In this document: in pieces, positions 1 to 10,000 of the stretch
Position numbering within the stretch: the first letter of the stretch is position 1
How the letters are laid out: each line of letters starts with the position of its first letter
NCBI GenBank assembly: GCA_036244855.1
Contig: BQKZ01001818.1
Span: forward strand, 9,186 to 73,185
Source of the DNA: Temnopleurus reevesii
Lineage: Eukaryota; Echinodermata; Echinoidea; Temnopleuroida; Temnopleuridae
DNA: 64,000 bases
Direction of reading: 5' to 3'
Notes under the pieces: model-generated
The model's database searches: none
What the model saw: only the letters and a program-made list of their open reading frames with translations
What the model was told of the DNA's origin: nothing
Program-made: the position numbers and the translations under genes

Positions 1-53
1 TGTCAGCACTGACTAATTGTCTCTGCGACAAATCTTGATGAAACACCCCCAGG
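1..53. repeat. Right end of a hairpin MITE (same family as 12825-12979)
   Basis: The first 53 bases repeat, with few differences, the right terminal half of the element at 12825-12979 (TCTCTGCGACAAATCTTGAT core). The left half lies outside the window. The rest of 54-872 is intron of the CLCN7-like gene; I see no exon or other feature there. Confidence 0.7.
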
Positions 54-872
54 TATTCATATCGGAAGCGCTTTGAGCAGTTGTAGACATAAGGTGCAAT
101 ATAAATCCACCTGTATGAATCCATCTTTATGAATCCATTTACATATATCCATCTTATAAATCCAAAATATCAGTATCATTATTAAGACAGTAGCTGCCTG
201 GTTTCCAATTAATTCACTAGACTTACTGGGAGTGTGAACTCTCCAAAGTTGATGAGACCAGGGCTTGATAGACTCCATGTATCTCCATTGATAGCACTCA
301 TTACCACATTGAGTGTGAACGTACTCATCATGGAACAAAAGAACTATGAAATACAGAGAAAATGAAGCATTCTTATTACAAGCATTAAAAAAAAGTAATT
401 TGTGCAAGTATCATCAAAACATTTTAATAAAGCAGTCCAATTGGCAGATTGATGCCAGTCTGTCCCTGAATTCTATTAACAAAATTATAAAACATACATT
501 GTTTCATCCTGTTTGGAATATATCATGCCTAAATACAACAAGTATTTTCCTCTAAATTAATGATTAGATTTTGATGATTATGCAAAATATTAATCTATGA
601 AACAACTTTCATTTAAATTCACCCTATGAGATGGTTGGGATAAATTTTTCAGTAAAATAATACTGAACAGAGTTTCCTCTTATAGGACAACTAATATTAT
701 ACATTAACAAATTATGATACATTTATCATTGTAACTACGGTTTAAAACATCTAATTATCTAATTATTATACTGTCATGTCAGCATTTCCCAAGATAGGTC
801 TGACGTAGAATAAGATTTTAGAATCTTGGTATCATTTTGAAGTGTTTTCAAGTCTAAAAAATGAAAACTTAC

Positions 873-1031
873 AATTCTCCAAGTCAATGACTGGTTCCAG
901 AAACTTGCTCCCTCCTCCAAACTGAAAAGGACGCCCCCTACAGGAGCACCAAAAGCAGCCGCTACTCCCGCAGCAGCACCACCAGAAACAAAGTCACGCT
1001 TTTCGTGATCTGATCGAAAGTACTGGAACAG
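873..1031 (-). CDS. CLCN7: CLCN7-like exon 10, proton glutamate region
   Basis: A 159 bp exon (53 codons, phase 0) after GTCCAG with donor GTAAGT. It encodes [19 protein letters not shown], then [20 protein letters not shown] and LTWRI. The second glutamate of the EE pair (E301) corresponds to the internal proton glutamate of CLC exchangers; its presence supports exchanger rather than channel activity. This is the last exon found in the window; the following FFASM-type segment of the family is not seen in 1-872. Confidence 0.97.
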
Positions 1032-4000
1032 CTGGACAATCGATGAAATACATAGAAGAAAAGCTTTGAGAGTTAACATCTAACAGTCATTCAGGCGTCA
1101 ACAAAAACATTTTTAGTGATTGCTGAGCAAATGATAAGAAATTTAACTTTCCTATAAAAAAATAACTGCTTGCCTGAATTTCTTTTACATATATCCCAAC
1201 GTTTTATAGTGCATCTTTTTAAAGATGGGCATAGAATACACCTCATCCACGTCAAAATTCATATTGAAAATAATGCATGGTCATTACATACAAGGATAAA
1301 GAATTATAATTTGGAAAATACTTCTATAGAAGTCAAACAGAGTGACAATATTTTATGCGAAGTCTTGAAATGTTGGTGTCAATTTTACTTCTGTAAACAT
1401 GGCCACCTTTCCTTGAGAAATGCTTACCCACAAAGCATTTGTACTTGTCCAGGACAAGCAGGCAAGTGTATTTGTAGAGCCCTGGTAATTGTTATATAGA
1501 GCAAAGATTTTGTGTGAACAATATGCAGAATATGCAGTACAATTAATAAAAAAAAAAATGATCAGAAATTCATCCCTTCAAAGACACAGAGATACATGGC
1601 CCCTTCATAAGTATTGCTGACGGGACAATGGTACAAAAACTGAGATAAGACTGAGAACTGAGATAAGATAAATAAATCTACTCTATCAAACATCCTTCTC
1701 GTATTCTTACCTTGAAGTCTCTTTTGAATGTTGTTGATCTTCCCTGCGATACTCCAGCAGCTACCACAGCTCCAGCATGGATCATGGGACCTTCCTGTAA
1801 AATGGTTACCAATTGGAGAGAAAGTGATACAATTTCCAACAACAATGAATGGGGGCATAGGAGAGGATCTACATTGTGAATTTACATAGCACAGCATACA
1901 TAGCACAGCATTAAAATGCATCTGTCTCCAAAGCTTTAACCCCCTCTCTTTGGTCTGCTGGTTAGAAGCATGGTTTGGCAATGACTCCCTGTCTATGCAA
2001 GGCCATAAAATTTCTTACTTACACTGATTTCTTGTTTGTTTTATTGTTTGTTAAATTGGATTATTGATGAATTTAAAACACAGAATTTTCCAAACTTGAA
2101 ATTAGAATATAATGATAGATATTCATAATTGAGCTTCATTACATCATCAGAAGTTATGACGTTGAATAATCTATTACATTCTTTCATAATCTGACACAGC
2201 AAAAACTTGTTGACCATCTTGGGATCTGTAAAACTTAAATTTTAACATATCATAATAAAGCTTTTATGAAGTTACATGTATCCCTCGTCTTGAGAAATCG
2301 AGCCCTGACCTTTAACCTTACCTTTCCCACAGTGAGCCCTCCAGCAACTGCAAAGATGACTCCTGTAACCTTGCACACTAGCGTCTTGAACCGAACCACG
2401 TGAGGGATCTTGACACCGTTCAGGTAACACTTGATCTGTGGTATACCACTTCCCATTGCCACAGGCTGAAACAAGTGAGAAAGACAACTTTTTATATTGT
2501 TCAGGTAACTCTATTAGCTGAAATTTGTGTTAAGGTTTTATTTTGCAACATAAAGATGACCCCCATGACCTTGCACAACAGCGTCTTGAAACGAACCACA
2601 TGAGGGATCTGAACACCGTTCAGGTAACACTTGATCTGTGGTATACCACTTCCCATTGCCACAGGCTAAACAAGTGAAGAATACAATGTTGTTTTTTAGT
2701 CTCTCAGTTTATACAATTTCAATGAGTTTTTTTAATTATCTGTGAGACTGAAAAACAATTATTTTGCATTTTAAGTCTCAGAAGTAATTCCCTGGATCAA
2801 ACCGGAAATAAGAGTTCATCAGGGCATCATATACAAGGCAATCTTAATGAAAGGGACTCAGAACTATAAGAAATTAAAAGAGGGCACCATAGCAAGCAAA
2901 GATGGTACCCCCATCAATTGCTTTGGGGTTGTCTTAAATAGCTTATTTTGAGTGATGTAATTAAAGAAATGATTGTGAAATGACACTTTAATACAAATCT
3001 CTTTCAGTATTTGGTTTTCACTTTATTTTCAGTATACTAGTCATTTTATCACAACATATCAATTATACAAAATGTTTTGAGTACATGCAATTGAGTACAC
3101 ACAATTGAGTACACGCAATCATCGCAATTTTTGGTATATTACTTATTATAAAACATAACATGACAAATCTGTCTTTAAAAATAAGAAAAGGAAGATTTGA
3201 AATGATATTTTTATCAAATACAAAAACATATACCCATTTACTATTACACTCAGTAAGGTTTCACCAGATGAATGGATTTAGAAATGGAAGAATAACTTTT
3301 AAAAAATGTATGAACCATACTGTACCTCTCCATACGCAACCAGCACAACAGCTATAAGCACCAAGCCAACACACATGGCTAACCACACCCCAAACGGCTT
3401 GATGATATCTGTACTGTAGCTATCAGTTATGAACACTGAGAACAGAAGAGTTAAGGTCAATTAAGTACTCTTTGGTGATTTTTTTCTTTATCAAAATAAT
3501 CTTGATACACAAAAATAATCAAGGTCTAGATCTGGAATTCTGATGTCATGTGTATTGAATCTCATTTGATGTTTCACCATCTGTTTGTGATTCATGAATA
3601 TTTGAAGAAAAACTAGAGCTTGCATGGTGTAGTAAACATTCATGAATATTTGTTGTAAACATTCTAGCCCTTTCCATGATGAGGATTCATAATGGGTGCA
3701 TTTCTGGCTTTTGTTATGTTACATTGTGTTGCTTCCAATGACTGCTATGAATACTGATATTTTTTGTGTATAATAGCTTTTGTTTAAAAAAAAAGAACAG
3801 ACTAATGTCACAACTATTTAGATACATGAAAATAAACTACAGATTTTGATCTGGAAATCTTCTTTTTGATTACAGTAGTATTGAATCATAATTGATGATA
3901 AAATAAATAAATTAGTGGTTTCCACCTTTCCAAATACAATAATTGAAGGGCATATTTTTACCTCATTTTATTTTCGAAATGTATGATATTGAAAATTACC

Positions 4001-7000
4001 CATTTCAGTCAATCAATCTGAGTTTAAATTGATAAGTGAATAAATTAATTGAAGAAAGTTGGTCAGTTGTCTCACGATGTGCAAATGTAGAACGTTAGTA
4101 TAGTGACGTTTCGGCTGCTATCTGCTAGCCTTGACTATGCTGCGCGCGCCTTATACTGCCTCGGGAGAGGCCCGGAGCGATCGGATGTATGTTCCTAGTG
4201 CCGTGATTGGTTGTTGCCGTTGACCAATCAGCGGGCGCGCTATTGTTCCCCGCCGAGTCGGCCGTCGGGGGCGCGCTGAGTGGAGCGATCGGGCGGGCGC
4301 TATTGTTCCCAATGCCGACGTCGAGGGGGCGGACGGGCACGTCATTGTCCCCCGCCGTGGCGGCAGGGGGCGCGCTATCTTGAACTGGTTCTAATCGGTT
4401 CGCTGCGTGGCGTTGAATGGCAGAAAGCCACTCATTAGGGATGTCAATGCCGTTATCCCTATTGATATTGTTCGAATGCAAACGGATCTGAATCGCTTCT
4501 TTCACACGGCGCGTATACCAATGTTTGTCTTGCACGACACAGCTGACCTTATCCCAGCCGGGATGATGCTCGGCAGTCCAAGCATGCTCGGCTACAGCTG
4601 AGCCTTCGGTTCGCCTGTGTTGAACATCGCGGCGATGTTCACTAATCTTACTAATTAAATTACTACGGAAATATACAAATACCCCATAAATGTAATTGGT
4701 CAAAGGACAATGTACTTTTGAATTGAATTGAATTGAATTGAAATTTATTCATCAATGTACTTTTCTCTTTCACTTTCAGAATACTCTTTATTATTAAAAA
4801 AAAAATTGAATGGAATGTTTAAAAATTGATACTTTCAATTACAGCACTCAGTTGTGCTGTATGTCTAAATGGCACGAACAAAAATTTCGGTCATTTGGTC
4901 TGGAGAAAATGAAAGTATTCTTTCATCTAAAAACAGAAAATTCCGCCTGAACAGGAAATAACTGCAGATAATTAATCCTTCATATTGCAGCTAATATAAA
5001 TAGGAACCTGTGTGAAGAAACATTTTAAGTTGTATAGTACACAGTACAACAGAATGCATGGAAGATCATTTTAATAAAAAATAATCCTACTGAACATGTA
5101 GTAATGGTATGAAATTATGTTTACAAATATAATAAATAACTGGATTCTCAATGATTTTCAATGCTGATCAATTGAAGGATATATCCTTCAAAAGCTCTTT
5201 TAATTTCAATTAAATTCAATTCAATTCAGGTTTATACATTTCACCACAAACTTAAAAATAATAAAATGACTGTTGTCAGTTTGAGGAAAGAATAATTGTT
5301 AAACATGCTGCAAATAATTCTAGTTCTGTAAAGGATACATGATCTAACAGTCTCATACTTCCATCTTGATAGCTCACTGATGGAGATGTTAATAATGACA
5401 GCTATGAGGCCGGTGATAACGCCCGTTAAAAGCATAACAAACCATCGTGAGAGCTCCTTCTGAAGAACATGAACACTCTGAAAAACAGAAACAAAAACAA
5501 TAAGAGATACCAAAACAAACATTATATGGGGTAACAGTCTAAATGGGTATTGCTACAAAGTTGCAATAATTGCAAATCAACTGCAAATCAAGTGCATATT
5601 GTGACACGCATTTTCATTTGCACTAGGTATGTGATTTTGACAAGACACACCTGAAACAATGATACTGATTGGCGCAATCCAATCAACTACAACTTGCTAT
5701 CAATTGAAACTTTCGAACAACACCATTATAGAGTTATTTGATGAAGATTCAATGGTGACTGCTTTGAGAGCATTGATTATTATCATTATTATTATTATTA
5801 TTATTATCATTGATTATTATTATTATTATAAACCATCTTGAGAGCTCCTTCTAAAGAAAATGCACACTCTGCAAACATGATAAAAAATCAATGTTACTGG
5901 TACAATTATACACTCTTTTCTTCTTAGTTACAAATACATCTTGAACCAATTAGAATGGGGATGCTTTGTCCTTCTTTTCTTTTGTACACAAATTAATTTC
6001 ATAGTGGAAATGAATTAATCAGAACATTTGATTCTTCTACTAGATACCAGTGAAATCAACTGATTTTTCTTACCCACATTGACGCAATCAATTTAATTCT
6101 AGCCACAAGTGACAAGATTAACTTACAGATGTCTAGTCCAATAACCCCTTTTCTGGTTGATGTTTTAACAAATACTTCCTGTTATTCAAAAAGATTTGTG
6201 GTTGTACCATGTGGTGTAGGGTTATCTTTCAACAAATAGTCCTGAAAAGGACTGAGCAAGAGCTGAGGCGTCGTGGCGTGCGCCTGAAATCAAGCTGTTT
6301 GGGACAGTCATAGACTTGGGTTAGTTCCTGCCTGTGGGTTTGAAACCTGGTCGCATACCGTCTTTCGGATGGTGACGTTAAGATGGCGATCCTCTTTCTC
6401 TGTTCTTCTCCTGGCCTAAATATTCAGAATTGAATGATACACGCCTCTAAACTACATCCTTTCCTTTCCTTTTTTTTCAAAAAAATAATGAAAAAAAATC
6501 GTCCTCTGGTGAAGGAATCGCGAGCGTTGAGAGAACCACGAGTGAACAGCACAAAATTCAGGACTACTTCCTGAAAGATAACCCTACACCGCATGGTGCA
6601 ACCGAAAATATTTTTGAATGTTTACTACACCATGCAAGCTCTAGTTTTCTTCACTTCCAGTTATGTTGCAATTTGTATCAAATTACTTATCTATCATAAA
6701 ATTTACAAGATATGTCCCCTCTGTCAAGTTATACAATTGAACATTATTTCATATGACCAGTCATGAATTGCAAACAATCCAGCACTGAGATAAATTTAAA
6801 TAAGTAACATTCATCACCAATTTCACTGAACATTTTTAAATTCCATTCAATGCCAGAGATGCCAACCTTCTGGAATATTGATGAAGTGTTTTTATCATGT
6901 AAATTCAGAGCTCATCTCTCTGAAATAAATGGATTGGATAATCTTTTTTTCAGGCTTTTTCTCATGAGAAAACATTTTATCCAAACAATAAAAAAAAAAG

Positions 7001-10000
7001 ATGCAAACCTTCCCGAAAAGGTGCAAAATGCGGCAAAACTCGAAAAGGTGCAATATTGCACCCTTTTGATGTAAACGGTTAGCAAAAAAGGTACATAAAG
7101 GGTGCAAACTATCAACACAGAAGGTGGAATATTGTACCTTCTGACATCCACAAGCAGACACTGCATTATTTTATGGAATAATTGTTTGGTATCTTTAAAT
7201 GTCAACACTGTTTAAAGCCCCGGTCACATAGGACCCCGGAAGCAACATGATTCACCCCTGCCTCAGAACAATGAGTCGGGCAGAATCGTGTTGCTTTCGG
7301 GGTCCTATGTGACCGGGGCTTAAAGATGGGAGTGTAGCAATCCCATATCCTCAAAAGCGCAGATTCAAATCCTCTGAGCACTTCCTGGAATGAAAAAACC
7401 ATACTTTTGGTAGTTCAATTTTCACAAAAGAGGTGCAATATTGTACCAAAAAAGTCCTCCCAACGTTGTATTTGCTTGCACCTCTAAGGTGCAGCGCTGC
7501 ACCTGTATGCCTAAGGGGGTGTTATTCAAAAGTTGCAATTGATCGAAAGTTGCAGTTGATCGGAATACACCAATCAAAATCATTGTTTCACGCGCGTCTT
7601 GTAAAATGTGCGCACCATGCACGAATGAAAATGCGCGTTACAATGTGCAAAGTTGCAGTTGATTTGCAGTTGATTTTGAACAACACACCATTAGTGAATA
7701 GCTGCTTTCTACTTTCTAACTTTTGTAGGTGCTGAGGTGTAGTGAATCTGACTTTCGTCTTTCAACCAGAGGGTCGTAGGTTCGAATCCTTCCCATGGCG
7801 TTAATTTTCTTCAGCAAGAAATTCATCCACACTGTGCTGCACTCAACCCAGGTGAGATTAATGGGTACCTGGTAGGAATTTTTTCCTTGAATAAGTAATT
7901 AATTCCTTGAAAAAGCTTATGCGCCTAATAGCTACACTACTAAAGCCTTGGTAATATAGCGGCAATTGAAGAGCGCTTTATAGGGAATTCTCACAAAGAG
8001 TTGATAAGGGCTATATAAAAGCTGTTCATTATACATACTCCCGAAAGTTGGTAGGTCTGCAATACCCATGAGACCAAACATTCATGGGACAAGTACTTAC
8101 CTTGGAACTGATTTTCTTCTCCTCTTTCAAGTAGAGGAAGTTCTCAATTTCATCGTAATCCAAACTCTGCAATATAAATAACCAAAGTGTCACATGTAAT
8201 ACATTAGTTTCACTGCACTTGAGAATCTTATATTTCAAAGTACTAATTATAAATGCCACTTGATAATATCCCATAATTATTGTTATCTTAAATGTGCATA
8301 AGCAGTTTATGTTTTGTTGTTATGATCATATGTATTGTCATGTTAATTAAAGAGCTTTGAAATCAATTAAAGTTTTTAAAGATTTTCAAAAAATTATGAA
8401 GTATTTACATATAAAGATTAGACACAACCGCCTGAAAAATTCTGACAACAAATAACTATAAATAGTTGACTGTGGCTTAAAAGCAATACAGGGATTGGAA
8501 GAATCACTACGCTGTAATGAGACTTAAGGAAGATATATATTTTAAGCACAATTTCCTGCCCATAAATAATTTGTTTGCTTTTGCATTGTTTTTCAGTTGT
8601 CCTCTTTAATTTTTTTCTGAGCACTTAATGTAATACACAAGTCATAATCAATAAATCTGAAACAGGAATGACATAATCCCATTACCTGACTATGAATTAA
8701 AAGATTCTGAATATTTCTAATCTATTTCCTACTTTACACAAAAAAAAATTGAATCATTAAGTACCAGGAAATTAATTAGTTTCAACAAGGTCATGTTAAA
8801 TACAAATGAATCAAACCTACCTCATACTTTGTTGAGAGTACATTCATAGTATCAACATCATCTTTATCTTGCCCAGGTACCTACAGGAAAAAAATAGAAT
8901 TCTTACTTCATTGAAATATGAGTTTAAAAAACATGTATGTTGTCATATTTGCTGTACATCATACATGTATCAATTACATTGTTATGGTTTTATCAAAAGC
9001 TATTTTGTAACAGCAGATCATTAATTTATACAAAAGAAAGAATATATATTTGAGAAATATGATATGGAAAATAGTGAGTGACACATCATCAAAATGTATT
9101 ATAGTCTTAGTTTCTTCACTCTTTGTCTCATCATGAGCTATTCTTCTAAGCCAAAAGTTTATACATATCAACACATATGTGTTCAAATTAAACTTTTGGA
9201 AAAGCATCATGAAAATCTACTTGGTTGATTTAAATAAACTACAAATTCCCAAATAAAATGTTGCAATTTTCATTTGCTTTCTATGACAAATGAGAGCAAA
9301 ATAAAATGTATGGCAAATCTGAGACAAAGTATTACATTTTATATCCCTTACACTAAGATCGTTGCATTGACAGTGTACAGGCGAGAAAAATGAATAGATT
9401 TGCTAAGAAAGCCGTTTGCCATTGAATAGTACCATGGAATAGTACTTTTTTCGTGCGTATGCGTCACAGTCAGCTAAAAGAGATCTGCCCGCGCGCGAGA
9501 GAGACAGTGCTTCCCACCTACACGGCAGGGGGGACTTCTGGCGGGCTTCTTTGCATGATGTGCTCAACGAGAAAACGAGCCAGAGACTAGAAAAACAATT
9601 TATCAGATTATCAAATTATCATTAAGACAAGGTAAGATTATTTAAGCTGCTATAGACTACTTTATTGTTGTTGTTGTTGTTGTAAGAAGGGATATAAATT
9701 GACTTGATTCTCTGTAATGTTAGTATGGTACTATCCGATGTTCATTCGTGCGAATAGTTTTAACCAGAAACTCAAGAGTCATTGTATATTTCTATACCAT
9801 ACAAATAAGAACTCTTACAATACACTTTTCTTGTGGATGTCTACATCAGTCCCTTTAGCAATCATAAAAAACAAACCTTCTTTTTCCATGGTATCCTTCT
9901 CCTGATTGAGGTTGTAAGAGGCGGGAAGGCCAAATCGTCTGCTTCTGATTGGTCTACATCTTTCTGAAGGGAGTGGCCAACCTGGGGTACATAAAAGAAA

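Noticed and set aside
57..407. Possible next CLCN7 exon at the left edge
   Set aside because: The 116-codon minus frame has none of the ClC-7 sequence expected after LTWRI and no suitable acceptor was found.
5829..5868. Alternative mutually exclusive exon 6
   Set aside because: Contains an in-frame TAG and only 40 bases of similarity, so it cannot replace exon 6.
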